Below are positions 16,885 to 26,751 of a stretch of DNA of 64,000 bases, in pieces. Every line of letters starts with the position of its first letter. Positions within the stretch are counted from its first letter, which is position 1. Both the position numbers and the translations under genes were made by a program. The stretch spans positions 58,023-122,022 of the forward strand of contig JAKSNS010000001.1 of NCBI GenBank assembly GCA_024399545.1. Direction: 5' to 3'. Source of the stretch: Paludibacteraceae bacterium. Its GTDB lineage: Bacteria; Bacteroidota; Bacteroidia; Bacteroidales; Paludibacteraceae. The notes beneath the pieces were generated by a model. It did no database searches. It was given only the letters and a program-made list of their open reading frames with translations, and had not been told where the DNA came from.

Positions 16885-19026
16885 TTATCCGAGAAGGATT
16901 TCCATCATCTTGCGTGCAGCCCAAGCCACTGGAGTGCCAGGGCCAAAGATTGCAGCGACACCAGCCTTGTAGAGGAAGTCGTAGTCCTGAGCAGGGATTA
17001 CACCACCGGCGATTACGATGATATCCTCACGACCGAGTTTCTTGAGCTCAGCGATAACCTGTGGAACAAGAGTCTTGTGACCAGCGGCAAGCGAAGAGAC
17101 ACCGAGTACGTTAACATCGTTCTCGACAGCCTGACGGGCAGCCTCTTCAGGGGTCTGGAACAGAGGTCCCATATCAACGTCGAAACCGCAGTCTGCATAA
17201 CCTGTAGCGCAAACCTTAGCACCACGGTCGTGGCCATCCTGACCCATCTTGGCAATCATGATACGAGGCTGACGACCCTCTTTCTTAGCAAACTCTGCTG
17301 TGAGACGAGTAGCCTCCTGGAAGTCCTCGTCGTTCTTTGTTCCTGCTGAATACACGCCTGAAATAGTTCTGATAGTTGCTTTATAACGGCCTACGATGCA
17401 CTCGCAAGCGTCTGAAATCTCACCCAATGTTGCGCGGACAGCGGCAGCCTTGACAGCAAGGTCGAGGAGGTTATCCTGAGACTTGCGACCCTCGTTGAAG
17501 TCCTTAACGCAAGCAGTAATCTTAGCCAAAGCCTCCTTGACAGCCTTCTCGTCACGATGAGCCTTAAGGTCATTGAGACGTGCAATCTGGTCACGGCGAA
17601 CCTCGGTGTTGTCAACCTCAAGGATGTCGATAGGGTCCTCGTGGTCAAGACGATATTTGTTGATACCGACGATGGTCTGAGCGCCAGAGTCGATACGAGC
17701 CTGAGTACGTGCGGCAGCCTCTTCGATACGCATCTTAGGAAGACCAGTCTCGATGGCAGCAGCCATACCGCCAAGTTTCTCAACCTCCATGATGTGCTCC
17801 CAAGCCTTCTCAGCGAGTTCCTGAGTGAGGGATTCGATGTAGAATGAACCTGCCCATGGGTCGATTTCCTTACATACCTGAGTCTCCTCCTGAATGAAAA
17901 TCTGAGTGTTACGTGCGATACGTGCAGAGAAGTCAGTTGGAAGAGCGATAGCCTCGTCAAGGGCGTTGGTGTGGAGAGACTGAGTGTGACCAAGAGCTGC
18001 ACCCATAGCCTCGATACAAGTACGGCCAACGTTGTTGAATGGATCCTGCTCAGTGAGTGACCAACCGGAAGTCTGGCAGTGAGTACGGAGAGCGAGAGAC
18101 TTAGGGTTCTTAGGGTTGAAGGTCTTCACAATCTTAGCCCAGAGCATACGTGCGGCACGCATCTTGGCAATCTCCATGAAGTGGTTAGTACCGATAGCCC
18201 AGAAGAACGACAGACGTGGAGCGAAAGCGTCAATATCCATACCTGCGTTGACACCTGCGCGGAGATACTCCCAACCGTCAGCCAGAGTGTAAGCCATCTC
18301 AATATCAGCGGTAGCACCTGCTTCCTGCATGTGGTAACCTGAGATAGAGATAGAGTTGAACTTAGGCATATTCTTTGATGTATATTCAAAGATGTCGGCG
18401 ATAATCTTCATCGAGAACTTAGGAGGGTAGATATATGTGTTGCGCACCATGAACTCCTTGAGGATATCGTTCTGGATTGTACCAGCCATCTCCTCCAGTT
18501 TAGCACCCTGCTCCAGACCTGCGTTGATGTAGAACGCCATGATAGGGAGAACGGCACCGTTCATAGTCATTGACACTGACATCTTGTTCAATGGAATACC
18601 ACCGAACAACACCTTCATATCCTCAAGCGAGCAGATGGATACACCAGCCTTACCAACGTCACCAACGACGCGTGCATGGTCGGCATCATAACCACGGTGA
18701 GTGGCGAGGTCGAATGCCACGGAAAGACCCTTCTGACCAGAAGCGAGGTTACGGCGGTAGAATGCGTTAGACTCGGCAGCTGTCGAGAAACCTGCGTACT
18801 GACGGATGGTCCAAGGACGCATTGGGTACATTCCCGAATATGGGCCACGGAGGAATGGCGCGATACCTGAAGCATAGTTCAGATGCTCCATACCTTCCAA
18901 ATCCTCTTTAGTATAAATCTGTTTTACGGGAATCTGCTCAGGGGTGAGCCAGTTCTCGCCATTGCAACCCTCAACTTTCGAAGGTGCAACCGACTTAATG
19001 TCTATGTTTTTGAAATTTGGTTTCAT
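16885..19026 (-). CDS. mutB: Methylmalonyl-CoA mutase large (alpha) subunit
   Basis: This adenosylcobalamin enzyme interconverts succinyl-CoA and methylmalonyl-CoA, the key step of propionate formation through succinate. The 713 residues comprise a TIM barrel with [20 protein letters not shown] and [12 protein letters not shown] signatures and a C-terminal B12 domain with DGHDRG at 597-602, whose histidine is the lower cobalt ligand, plus the GVSSLAAGH and VIAGGVIP loops. It lies 15 bp downstream of mutA on the same strand. Nothing essential is missing. Confidence 0.97.
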   Translation of the reverse strand: MKPNFKNIDIKSVAPSKVEGCNGENWLTPEQIPVKQIYTKEDLEGMEHLNYASGIAPFLRGPYSGMYPMRPWTIRQYAGFSTAAESNAFYRRNLASGQKGLSVAFDLATHRGYDADHARVVGDVGKAGVSICSLEDMKVLFGGIPLNKMSVSMTMNGAVLPIMAFYINAGLEQGAKLEEMAGTIQNDILKEFMVRNTYIYPPKFSMKIIADIFEYTSKNMPKFNSISISGYHMQEAGATADIEMAYTLADGWEYLRAGVNAGMDIDAFAPRLSFFWAIGTNHFMEIAKMRAARMLWAKIVKTFNPKNPKSLALRTHCQTSGWSLTEQDPFNNVGRTCIEAMGAALGHTQSLHTNALDEAIALPTDFSARIARNTQIFIQEETQVCKEIDPWAGSFYIESLTQELAEKAWEHIMEVEKLGGMAAAIETGLPKMRIEEAAARTQARIDSGAQTIVGINKYRLDHEDPIDILEVDNTEVRRDQIARLNDLKAHRDEKAVKEALAKITACVKDFNEGRKSQDNLLDLAVKAAAVRATLGEISDACECIVGRYKATIRTISGVYSAGTKNDEDFQEATRLTAEFAKKEGRQPRIMIAKMGQDGHDRGAKVCATGYADCGFDVDMGPLFQTPEEAARQAVENDVNVLGVSSLAAGHKTLVPQVIAELKKLGREDIIVIAGGVIPAQDYDFLYKAGVAAIFGPGTPVAWAARKMMEILLG

Positions 19027-19041
19027 ATTGACTTTCGAAAA

Positions 19042-20904
19042 TTAGAGAAGTTTCTTGTTAAATGCCTTCAAAGTCTCAAGAACGTTGCTCTTGACGTTGA
19101 TGAAGTTCTCAATACCCTGAGCCTTAAGGTCGTCCATACAAGCAGGGGCACCTGCCACGATGAAGATTTCCTTACCTGCGCCGATGGCCTTCCAAGCGGC
19201 AGGAGCGAACTCGGCATACTCATCGTCAGACGAGCAGAGGACGATGATGTCGGCACCAGCCTTGCGTGCAGCCTCGACACCAGCCTCGACAGTCTCAAAA
19301 CCGAGGTTGTCGATTACCTGATAGCCTGCGCAAGCCAGGAAGTTGCATGAGAACTGAGCGCGTGCGATACGCATAGCCAGATTACCGATGGTGAGCATGA
19401 ATGCCTTAGGACGTTTGCCCGAACGCTCAGTCTCAAGGCGGAGTTCCTCGAACTGCTGTGCGGCACGTACCATTGGCAGAGCCTCCAGTTCAGCCTTCTC
19501 CTCCTGGCAGCAGCACTTACAGCCGCAGGCGTCAGCCTCAATCTTCTCAGCAGCCATCTCGTTGAAGTTAGGGAACTGGTTGGTACCGAGCAGCACCTCT
19601 TTGCGGCGGGAGACATTCTCAAGGCGTTTAGCCTGAGTTGCCTTCATATCCTCGACAACCTTACCGTTCATAATCATCTCGTACATACCACCGTTATCCT
19701 GGATTTCCATGAAACGGCGCCATGCCTCGGCGGCGATTGACTGTGTGAGGTTCTCAATATAATAAGAGCCACCTGCAGGGTCAGTCACCTTGTCGAAATG
19801 CGACTCTTCCTTCAGCAGCAACTGCTGGTTGCGTGCGATACGCTCTGAGAAGTCGTCAGATTTCTTATATGTCACATCGAATGGGTTAACCGTCATTGAG
19901 TCAACGCCTGCGATAGCGGCAGACATAGCCTCAGTCTCCGAACGGAGCAGGTTAACGTGAGCGTCGAAGATAGTCTTGTTGAACTTCGAAGTCTCAGCGT
20001 GAATCTTCATCTTGCAGGCGCAGTCGCACTCAGGCTCGTAAGCCTTAACGATCATAGCCCACAACATACGAGCTGCACGGAACTTGGCTATTTCCATGAA
20101 GTAGTTACCGCCGATACCCATGTTGAACTTGATGGCACGTCCTGCGTCAACAGCCTTGACGCCAGCCTCGGTCATCATAGTCATATACTCGGCACCCCAA
20201 GCGAGGGCATAACCAAGCTCCTGAGCGCAGAAAGCACCTGCATGGTTCAGGGCTACGGAGTTAACGCCTACAACGCGGAAGTTAGGCATACATTCTGCGG
20301 CCTTGACAGCAGCGACGATATGCTCAGACATCTTCTCGCGCGATGGCTTACGGCCCTTGACAATCATCTTCATCATAGGGTCGCAGTTCACTGAACCGTT
20401 AACCTTCTCAAGATTGACATTGTTTTTCTTGAAATATGCAACGAGGAGGTCAACCAGGGCAGCGCACGAGCATGGGCAGCAGTTGAAGTTGAGTTCAACG
20501 CACTCAGGGCAGATGCCGTTCAGCAGAGTAGCGATGAACTCAGCGTCGAGGTCTTCCTTCGTGATGCAGAAACCGAGCGAGTCAACACCCTTGTTCAGGA
20601 TGTCGAGAGCCTTCTCGTTAGCAGCCTTAGGGCACTCAACGGCGATGTTCTGACGAACGCGCCACTCGTTATTCTCTTTAGTTCCACGAACGAATGGGAA
20701 CTTGCCAGGTGCGGATTTGAGAGCAGCGATGTTCTCAACATCCTCCTGGCGGTAGAAAGGATTAACGTTGAATCCTTCGTTGGTTCTCCACACGAGTTTC
20801 TTCTCGAATGGAACACCTTTCAGGTCGGCTGTGATTTTAGCCATCCACTCCTCGGTGGAAACAGCTGGGAAATCAGCCAACAGGTTTAATTTTTTTCCTG
20901 CCAT
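19042..20904 (-). CDS. mutA: Methylmalonyl-CoA mutase small (beta) subunit, with unusual cysteine clusters
   Basis: The 620-residue partner of mutB has the same barrel and B12-like layout but lacks the cobalt-ligand DxHxxG motif, as expected of this non-catalytic subunit. Recognisable parts include RQNIAVE, VGVNSVALNHAGAF, GIGGNYFMEIAKFRAARMLW and DPAGGSYYIENLT. Two stretches are very rich in cysteine: CPECVELNFNCCPCSC at about 145-160, and DACGCKCCCQEE near 470, in the linker before the C-terminal domain; CDCACK also occurs near 295. These could bind metal or be lineage-specific decoration. It is transcribed from a strong promoter at 21008. Confidence 0.95.
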   Translation of the reverse strand: MAGKKLNLLADFPAVSTEEWMAKITADLKGVPFEKKLVWRTNEGFNVNPFYRQEDVENIAALKSAPGKFPFVRGTKENNEWRVRQNIAVECPKAANEKALDILNKGVDSLGFCITKEDLDAEFIATLLNGICPECVELNFNCCPCSCAALVDLLVAYFKKNNVNLEKVNGSVNCDPMMKMIVKGRKPSREKMSEHIVAAVKAAECMPNFRVVGVNSVALNHAGAFCAQELGYALAWGAEYMTMMTEAGVKAVDAGRAIKFNMGIGGNYFMEIAKFRAARMLWAMIVKAYEPECDCACKMKIHAETSKFNKTIFDAHVNLLRSETEAMSAAIAGVDSMTVNPFDVTYKKSDDFSERIARNQQLLLKEESHFDKVTDPAGGSYYIENLTQSIAAEAWRRFMEIQDNGGMYEMIMNGKVVEDMKATQAKRLENVSRRKEVLLGTNQFPNFNEMAAEKIEADACGCKCCCQEEKAELEALPMVRAAQQFEELRLETERSGKRPKAFMLTIGNLAMRIARAQFSCNFLACAGYQVIDNLGFETVEAGVEAARKAGADIIVLCSSDDEYAEFAPAAWKAIGAGKEIFIVAGAPACMDDLKAQGIENFINVKSNVLETLKAFNKKLL

Positions 20905-21007
20905 TTTGTAATATATTTATAGAATATAATCGTCTATTTCACAACTAACTACGCCACATTAAGACGGAGTATGCCACGTCTCTCGGCAAACCCTCTCCAA
21001 TTATCGT

Positions 21008-21040
21008 GCAAAGGTACGGCTTTTTTTTGACTTATCCAAA
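21008..21040 (-). promoter_or_regulatory. mutA-mutB promoter
   Basis: On the minus strand TTTG (21037-21040) and TACCTTTGC (21008-21016) are separated by 20 bp. The whole region is close in sequence to the promoter of the AsmA-like gene. The leader is about 95 nt. Confidence 0.85.
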
Positions 21041-21066
21041 CCTTTTCCAAAGAAAATTTCTACATC

Positions 21067-21927
21067 TCACAGATTACGGAACGGTGCGTCCGACTGTATG
21101 ATTTCCACATCCTTATAACCTATCGACCTAATATAATCACGGATTGACAAGAACGTCAGCTGACGGTCAAGGTTCGGCCCTATTATCACACGGCGCAACG
21201 CCCTCCTCGGCAGGAACACCCTCGCATACGGGATTATAAGGTTGTTTTTCAGTCTGAACTCTGGCTTATGCAAAGGCAGCGTGATGTAACGCACCTCTTT
21301 CTCATACTCATAATACGAGTTCTTGATTTGCCCTAAGATAATCGTACACACGACCATAATTTGTAGGATAATCTCCCTCATCTCCTCCTGCGAATGATTC
21401 TTACCCAAATAATAATCCATCAGCCGTCGCAAACTCTCCTCCGTCGCCTCCTGCGAATAAAGGCATGGGCAGATGAACCTCAGATGCTCCTTCAGCACCC
21501 CAGAGTCAAAACCAAGTGCAATCCCGTCGCCATTATTCCCATACGTTGACCACATTGGGATTGAGTCATGCTCCTTCGAAAACGAGATGATATTCATCCT
21601 CTCCAACTCGCCAACCTCCTCAACGATTCTGTTATACGAACTGATTTTCATCTTCTCGAAAACCTCACGCATCATCCTCTTACCCAGTTCAATCTCGCTC
21701 ACATCGTTCAGATAACGCGAATCCGTGGCGAAAAGCGAAATCGCCTTATCGTCATTCTCAGGTTTACGAATCAGGATCTCGCTGAAAAGAGCCTTGACCG
21801 ACGAATAATGATACAAAACAGGCGTCTCCTGCACATTAAACCAAGGGTCATACACAAAGTCCATAAGTGACTCTGTCTTAGCCAAAAACGGCTCACCGAA
21901 CTGCCATTCCTTTCTGTTTTTCTCCAT
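21067..21927 (-). CDS. DUF2971 family protein
   Basis: The 286-residue soluble protein shows the DUF2971 pattern: YHYSSVKALFSEILIRKPEN near the start, a LFATDSRYLNDVSE motif, SFSKEHDSIPMWSTYGNNGDGIALGFD in the middle, and YEKEVRYITLPLH and RRVIIGPN in the C-terminal half. The motif W-x-Y-x-x-x-x-G-ALGF is the family hallmark. Function is unknown; members often occur in accessory regions. It has its own promoter, and its 3' end faces the start of the mutA promoter region. Confidence 0.82.
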   Translation of the reverse strand: MEKNRKEWQFGEPFLAKTESLMDFVYDPWFNVQETPVLYHYSSVKALFSEILIRKPENDDKAISLFATDSRYLNDVSEIELGKRMMREVFEKMKISSYNRIVEEVGELERMNIISFSKEHDSIPMWSTYGNNGDGIALGFDSGVLKEHLRFICPCLYSQEATEESLRRLMDYYLGKNHSQEEMREIILQIMVVCTIILGQIKNSYYEYEKEVRYITLPLHKPEFRLKNNLIIPYARVFLPRRALRRVIIGPNLDRQLTFLSIRDYIRSIGYKDVEIIQSDAPFRNL

Positions 21928-21967
21928 AACCGAACGTCTGAATTTTTAGAACACTCTCAAACTGGCT

Positions 21968-22000
21968 GCAAATATACGCATTTTCCGCAACACTGCCAAA
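21968..22000 (-). promoter_or_regulatory. Promoter of the DUF2971 gene
   Basis: TTTG (minus, 21997-22000), a 20-bp spacer and TATATTTGC (21968-21976) fit the Bacteroidota consensus. Confidence 0.8.
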
Positions 22001-22060
22001 CATTTCCCGAAATAAATTCCCCACACCACTGATTTCATAAAACCGAATACGTACCCCCAA

Positions 22061-22159
22061 CGATAGATTAACGATACATTAACGATACATTAACGATACA
22101 TTAACGATAGATTAACGATACATTAACGATACATTAACGATAGATTAACGATAGATTGA
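22061..22159 (+). repeat. Nine 11-bp tandem repeats
   Basis: Nine head-to-tail units of CGATASATTAA (S = C or G) occupy 99 bp with no length variation; only the sixth base of the unit changes, and the last unit has one other substitution. The array lies between the divergent DUF2971 and Omp28 promoters. The 11-bp period is close to one helical turn, so any bound protein would face the same side of DNA at each unit. Confidence 0.95.
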
Positions 22160-22278
22160 CGGGGAAACACCCCATCCGCACACTTTTTTTCACCATCCAA
22201 CAATATTGACTGAAAAACAAAAAAACACTCTGTGAAAAAATTTTTCCTCGAACTATTGCGGGAATGAAAAAAAAATCG

Positions 22279-22287
22279 TACCTTTGC
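22279..22287 (+). promoter_or_regulatory. Promoter of the Omp28 lipoprotein gene
   Basis: TACCTTTGC preceded 20 bp upstream by ATTG (22255-22258). The leader to the ATG at 22327 is about 35 nt. Confidence 0.78.
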
Positions 22288-22326
22288 GCTTTGAAAAAAC
22301 ACAACAACTCAATAACATTTAAGAAT

Positions 22327-23238
22327 ATGAAAAAATTTTTATTCGCCATCGCTGCAATGGCACTCTTAGCATCATGCAGCAGCAAGAGCAACAGCAACAA
22401 CGACGATCCAATAGACGATCCGGTGCTTCCTGCTGACACTATCCAGTGCGCAAACAACGCCCAGACAATCGTAACTTACGACAACACAAAACTCGAAGTA
22501 TCAACCGAAGTTACCAAACGTAACGCCGTCATCGAGGAATACACCGGCATCAACTGCGGTTACTGCCCAGAAGGTCACAAGATTGTCAACGACATCATGA
22601 AAGAATATCCAGGCCAGGTGTTCGGTATCAACATCCACTGTGGTGGCTACGCAGCAAACACATACACAACCACCGAGGGCGACGCATACCTGCGCATAGC
22701 AACAGACCTCGAAGGCTTCCCTGCAGGCTCTATCAACCGCCACACCTTCAGCGGAATGTATGCCCTCAATCGCGGTGCATTCAAGAGCAACAGCAAGAAA
22801 ATCATAGCAATGGATGCCCCAGTAAACCTCGCCGCAACAGCCGAGATTGAGCAGGCAACACGCACCCTCACAGTCAAAGTGAAAGGCTTCTTCACCACCG
22901 TTCAGGAACTTGCAACCAACTCCCTCTACGTATTCGTCCTTCAGGACAACGTGATTGGTCCACAAGGTGGTGCCAGCGGCAACCCTGAACAGGTTGTCGA
23001 AGGTGGCCAATACCGTCACATGCACATGCTCCGCACCTGCATCACAGGCACTTGGGGACAAGAAATCGTTCCAATCGTAGGCACTTCTTTCGATAGGACT
23101 TACACATACGTAATCCCTGAGAAACTCGGTGTCAAACCTATCGACGCTGTCCTCGCAGACCTCAAAGTCGTAGTTTGCATAGCCGAGGGACAAAAGGAAA
23201 TCCTCCAAGTCATAGAGCCAGAAATGAACCTCAAATAA
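22327..23238 (+). CDS. Omp28-family outer-membrane lipoprotein
   Basis: The 303-residue protein starts with a lipoprotein signal (MKKFLFAIAAMALLASCSS) with the acylated cysteine in LLASC. An Asp/Asn-rich linker follows, then an Omp28-type thioredoxin-fold domain with EEYTGINCGYCPEGH, a CxxC pair. Members are known from Porphyromonas and Bacteroides as surface lipoproteins; a redox role has not been settled. I placed the start at 22327 because the promoter box lies 40 bp before it. It has its own terminator. Confidence 0.88.
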   Translation: MKKFLFAIAAMALLASCSSKSNSNNDDPIDDPVLPADTIQCANNAQTIVTYDNTKLEVSTEVTKRNAVIEEYTGINCGYCPEGHKIVNDIMKEYPGQVFGINIHCGGYAANTYTTTEGDAYLRIATDLEGFPAGSINRHTFSGMYALNRGAFKSNSKKIIAMDAPVNLAATAEIEQATRTLTVKVKGFFTTVQELATNSLYVFVLQDNVIGPQGGASGNPEQVVEGGQYRHMHMLRTCITGTWGQEIVPIVGTSFDRTYTYVIPEKLGVKPIDAVLADLKVVVCIAEGQKEILQVIEPEMNLK

Positions 23239-23271
23239 TAATTTATTGTGTGGTTCCACACCCTATAGGTA

Positions 23272-23316
23272 AAAACAAGAGCCAGTCGCCACAACGTGAC
23301 TGGCTCTTGTTTTTTG
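23272..23316 (+). terminator. Terminator after the Omp28 gene
   Basis: A 16-bp arm AAAACAAGAGCCAGTC (23272-23287) pairs with GACTGGCTCTTGTTTT (23298-23313), followed by Ts. Confidence 0.92.
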
Positions 23317-23362
23317 TGGATAAAAAAACAACGCAAACCTTCGCCAAACCAAAAAAAAACAG

Positions 23363-23371
23363 TATCTTTGC
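23363..23371 (+). promoter_or_regulatory. -7 box of the outer-membrane barrel gene
   Basis: TATCTTTGC lies 26 bases before the ATG at 23397. No clear TTTG at -33. Confidence 0.7.
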
Positions 23372-23396
23372 ACCGTAAAAGCTAAACTCCCCACCC

Positions 23397-24623
23397 ATGA
23401 GGAAAACACTGCTCGCCATAACGCTCCTCACAATACTCATCCCGCTCTCCGCACAAAGGGCGTCGCGAATCCACAGGAACACACACCTCCCTATGGACCA
23501 GGCGATACGTGCGAAAATCCTCGGCGGTTACATACTCCCACTCACCGATTTCGGCAAGATTTCCCACACACCCTCCGTAGGTGTCGAACTCTCATACGAA
23601 TTTTTCACCGACAACAAAACCGACTGGCCAATACACTGGCGCAAACCAATAATAGGAATCGCTCTGCAATACAACTACCTTGGCAACAACGACAAAATGG
23701 GGCAGATGTTTGCCCTCTACCCATACGTGCGCTGGGATTTGACACGCTCCGACTTTTTCATCTACAGCATGCGCCTTGGTGCGGGTGTTGCTGGAATGAC
23801 AAAAACAAACGAAACCAACAGCTCATACTTCAATTTCATCGGCAACTACACCATGGAGTTCCAGATAAACGTCACGGGCTTCGACTGGATAATGTTCGAC
23901 CTTGGCTTCAACGCAACTAACAACTGCGGCTTGGCGTCACTCAACAACACAATGCTCCAGCCCTACGCCTCTTTCGGATACATGCACCGCTTCATGCCTT
24001 ACCGAGTACTATCAACCAACGAAAGCGACCATCCATACACCAAACCACTACCCTACACTTTCGTAATGGATTTAGGCGTCGATGCTGGTGCGAAGGACGA
24101 CTGGCGTGTGGTCAAAGGCGGCATTCATTTCGACATCCTCGGCAAAGTCACCAACTGCTGGGCGTCTGGCGTAGGTCTTGATGGGGAATACGAGCAACGA
24201 ATTTCTGGTGACACAACCAACATCGACAAACGTCTGAGGGGAGGAGTCTCGTGGGCGAACCGTTTCACCGTCAACCGCTTTCACTTCATCCTTGATTGGG
24301 GAATATATATCTACGACCCAGAAAAACCATTTGAATACCTATACAAATACGACCTGCGCAACGGCCACGCCTGGAACTACTTCCGTATTGGTGCCGCCGT
24401 TCGCCTTTACGACAACCTCTACCTTCAGCTAATCGTCCGCACCAACGGTTTCAGGGCTGAATACACCAGTTTCGGGCTTTCTTACGCCATCCCTATCCAC
24501 AGGCACAACTATTATAACAAAAAGAAAAAACGCTTCATGCCATACGAAATCTGGCATCCTGACAACGATGAAATGGGCTTTAAGGCAACAATCCACAACT
24601 ACATCCACCGCCCAATCAGATAA
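23397..24623 (+). CDS. Predicted outer-membrane beta-barrel protein
   Basis: A signal peptide (MRKTLLAITLLTILIPLSAQ) precedes about 385 residues with alternating hydrophobic strands and aromatic ends, such as PIIGIALQYNYLG, QPYASFGYMHRF and LYLQLIVRTNGF. The size and two-part layout recall Bacteroidota acyloxyacyl-hydrolase-like barrels, but I do not see the catalytic HFSN motif, so no enzyme activity is assigned. The stop codon directly touches the stop codon of the convergent GNAT gene with no base between them. Confidence 0.7.
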   Translation: MRKTLLAITLLTILIPLSAQRASRIHRNTHLPMDQAIRAKILGGYILPLTDFGKISHTPSVGVELSYEFFTDNKTDWPIHWRKPIIGIALQYNYLGNNDKMGQMFALYPYVRWDLTRSDFFIYSMRLGAGVAGMTKTNETNSSYFNFIGNYTMEFQINVTGFDWIMFDLGFNATNNCGLASLNNTMLQPYASFGYMHRFMPYRVLSTNESDHPYTKPLPYTFVMDLGVDAGAKDDWRVVKGGIHFDILGKVTNCWASGVGLDGEYEQRISGDTTNIDKRLRGGVSWANRFTVNRFHFILDWGIYIYDPEKPFEYLYKYDLRNGHAWNYFRIGAAVRLYDNLYLQLIVRTNGFRAEYTSFGLSYAIPIHRHNYYNKKKKRFMPYEIWHPDNDEMGFKATIHNYIHRPIR

Positions 24624-25142
24624 TTACTGGATAAACTGGTAAGCAATCCTCGGGTCGCCATTCGCCAGATAGATTATCCCCCTCCTCGAAAAACCATATC
24701 CCTGAAGCACATGCTGCATTATGAAATTGTCAGCATGTGTATCAACACGCAACGTAGGCGCAAGTGAAGAAGCGAAATCAAAAGTACTCATAGCAATACC
24801 ATGTGAATCAGGCGTTGACGCCAATCTATGAATCGTAGCGTAAGGCACGTCAGGCACAAGCCAACTGCCATCCTCAATAACAGCGTAAGTAGGGTCCTCA
24901 CCAACGATACAAGCGAAAGTAGCCACAAGCACACCCCCTTCCTCAATCACGTAACTGTTACTTTTTGAAACATCATCTCTCAGGATTTCCTCCGAGGGAT
25001 AACCGTTTGTCCACTGGTTCATATTCCCCGAAGAACGCATAATCCTCCTCGCCTTGTCGTAAAGCGCAAGGCAAGAAGGAATATCCTCCGCCCTTGTCAG
25101 GCGTACCAATCGGCCAACATTCAACCCGTCGTTTTTGGTCAT
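24624..25142 (-). CDS. GNAT-family acetyltransferase-like protein
   Basis: The 172-residue protein begins VRLTRAEDIPSCLALYDKAR, typical of the first helix of GNAT proteins, and has a central IHRLASTPDSHGIAMSTFDFA segment matching the acetyl-CoA loop in a degenerate form, then HADNFIMQHVLQGYGFSRRGIIYL, the usual N-x-x-x-x-x-x-GF end. Substrate unknown. The ATG at 25142 overlaps the stop of the TlpA-like gene (ATGA), which decides the start. It is the last gene of a four-gene leftward operon. Confidence 0.8.
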   Translation of the reverse strand: MTKNDGLNVGRLVRLTRAEDIPSCLALYDKARRIMRSSGNMNQWTNGYPSEEILRDDVSKSNSYVIEEGGVLVATFACIVGEDPTYAVIEDGSWLVPDVPYATIHRLASTPDSHGIAMSTFDFASSLAPTLRVDTHADNFIMQHVLQGYGFSRRGIIYLANGDPRIAYQFIQ

Positions 25143-26251
25143 TCCCCTTCCGAAAGTGACGGACAAGAATCCAATATCTTAGCTATTTCACCACTCTCAA
25201 GATTCCTTCCGACAATAGTTCCAGTGCTGTCAATAAGCACAGTGGCAGGTATTGCCCTGACCCCGTATTTTGCCGCATGCTCTGAATCCCAACCTAACAT
25301 CTCGCCAACCTGTAGCCACTCCATTCCGAACTTTCCGAGTGCCGTTTCCCACGCTTTTTTGTCCTCGTCCAACGAGACACCTACAATGCACAACCCTTTA
25401 TCCTTGTAGTTTAGGTAAAGTTGGCGTATGCCAGGCAAAGATTGGCGGCAAGGTGCGCACCAACTTGCCCAGAAATCTATCAACACATATTTATTACTCT
25501 CGACCAGAGACTTAAGACTGACCACATTACCCTCCTTTGTCTTCATTTTCAAGTCAACGAACCGCTTGCCTGCCGATGTGCTTTCGATTATTTTGACATT
25601 GTCAAGCACTTTCGCCACGTAACTCTGTTGCTTGAAATCCTCTGGTATCTGTTTTGAGAGTGAAACGAGGAAATCAACGTCATCAGCGAAAGCCGAGTTG
25701 TAGAAGCATAACATACCGACACCCAACGGGTTGGTAATGTTCTTCTCAATTACTTGCGCCAGCAGTTTATACCCCATTCCGTCCAACTCTTCCAAACGGG
25801 CCATGAACCTCACCCTCGTTGCAGTGTCCTCCACGTCAACAGCCTCCATCCTTGCCATAACGTCCGCAATCTCTTCGTCCACGATTTCCATCGAATGGCA
25901 GAACTCCGTCAACCGCTCGTTGCACTCTGTTCCATGTGGATAACCCTGCCCGTTTTCTATTGAAATCCTAATCTCGCCAGGTTCAACGACCACCATAGAC
26001 CTGTCTTCGCCTATTGATATGTACCCCAGGAACCCAGGGGCTACTTGCCCTACCATCAGGAACCTTCCTTTGACTATCGTCGTTGAATCGACGTTAACCC
26101 AATCTGGTTTGTCACGCATTTGCAAATATACTTTCGTCCCGTCAGGATACCCGCTGGCTGAGCCTTTTATGGTATATTTTGCATCATTTTCGCATGACAC
26201 AGCCACCAGCAACACGCATACTGTGGCAAAAAACAATAAAATCTTTTTCAT
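25139..26251 (-). CDS. TlpA/ResA-like thioredoxin lipoprotein with DUF4369 domain
   Basis: The 370-residue protein has a lipoprotein signal (ILLFFATVCVLLVAVSC), an N-terminal DUF4369-type beta domain (YTIKGSASGYPDGTKVYLQ) and a C-terminal thioredoxin domain with the redox motif WASWCAPCRQ around residues 264-269 and the cis-proline loop RAIPATVLID. Such proteins reduce periplasmic disulfides, often for cytochrome c or envelope proteins. The start lies 4 bp after the alaX-type gene. Confidence 0.92.
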   Translation of the reverse strand: MKKILLFFATVCVLLVAVSCENDAKYTIKGSASGYPDGTKVYLQMRDKPDWVNVDSTTIVKGRFLMVGQVAPGFLGYISIGEDRSMVVVEPGEIRISIENGQGYPHGTECNERLTEFCHSMEIVDEEIADVMARMEAVDVEDTATRVRFMARLEELDGMGYKLLAQVIEKNITNPLGVGMLCFYNSAFADDVDFLVSLSKQIPEDFKQQSYVAKVLDNVKIIESTSAGKRFVDLKMKTKEGNVVSLKSLVESNKYVLIDFWASWCAPCRQSLPGIRQLYLNYKDKGLCIVGVSLDEDKKAWETALGKFGMEWLQVGEMLGWDSEHAAKYGVRAIPATVLIDSTGTIVGRNLESGEIAKILDSCPSLSEGE

Positions 26252-26255
26252 ATCT

Positions 26256-26750
26256 CTATTTTGCTATTGGTGATTCTTCGTTCCATGTCGTCCCCTCAAG
26301 CCTAAACCTCATCCTCCATCTCCCATCCGCATAGTCATGGGTCATAATAACGAAACGACCGATTTCCCTCGTATTAGCCACATGAGTTCCTGCGCAAGCG
26401 CAATTGTCATAGTCACCTATGCTCACTATTCTCAACGTCTCAGACGCACCTTCTGGCAGTTTCGACAAATCCACCAACTCCGCTGCCTCCTCCTTACTCA
26501 TATAACTTATACGCACGTCCAAACCACGCTCTATCTGCTCGTTGACCCTTCTCTCAATCTCACGCACCTGCTCTTCTGTCGGCGACTCAGCCAGTAGGTA
26601 GTCCGCCTTGCTTTTCTTTCGTTCTATGTGTGCGTTTTTCGATCTTGGGCAACCGAACATCCTCACCATCGTTTGGTTAAGCAAGTGTTCGGCTGTATGC
26701 ATCGGAGGGTATTCAGCCTTGTTGTGAGCGTTCAGTACTATTTCATCCAT
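26256..26750 (-). CDS. AlaX-type alanyl-tRNA editing domain protein
   Basis: This free-standing tRNA_SAD domain (164 residues) resembles the editing domain of alanyl-tRNA synthetase. It has the two zinc motifs HTAEHLLNQ (HxxxH) and CACAGTHV (CxxxH). Such trans-editing factors hydrolyse mischarged Ser- or Gly-tRNA-Ala. The ATG at 26750 is one base beyond the stop of the AsmA-like gene, so the two are coupled. Substrate specificity (AlaX or a related deacylase) cannot be decided from sequence. Confidence 0.85.
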   Translation of the reverse strand: MDEIVLNAHNKAEYPPMHTAEHLLNQTMVRMFGCPRSKNAHIERKKSKADYLLAESPTEEQVREIERRVNEQIERGLDVRISYMSKEEAAELVDLSKLPEGASETLRIVSIGDYDNCACAGTHVANTREIGRFVIMTHDYADGRWRMRFRLEGTTWNEESPIAK

Positions 26751-26751
26751 A

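Noticed and set aside
17391..18029. Long antisense open frames opposite mutB, mutA and the AsmA-like gene
   Set aside because: They are by-products of codon use in well-identified genes on the other strand, with Arg/Ser/Leu-rich nonsense composition.
20905..21016. Cobalamin riboswitch upstream of mutA
   Set aside because: The leader is only about 95 nt and no B12-box or matching fold could be seen.
22061..22159. CRISPR array
   Set aside because: Units are 11 bp with no spacers, and no cas genes are present. The 33-bp array at 15212 likewise has no spacers.
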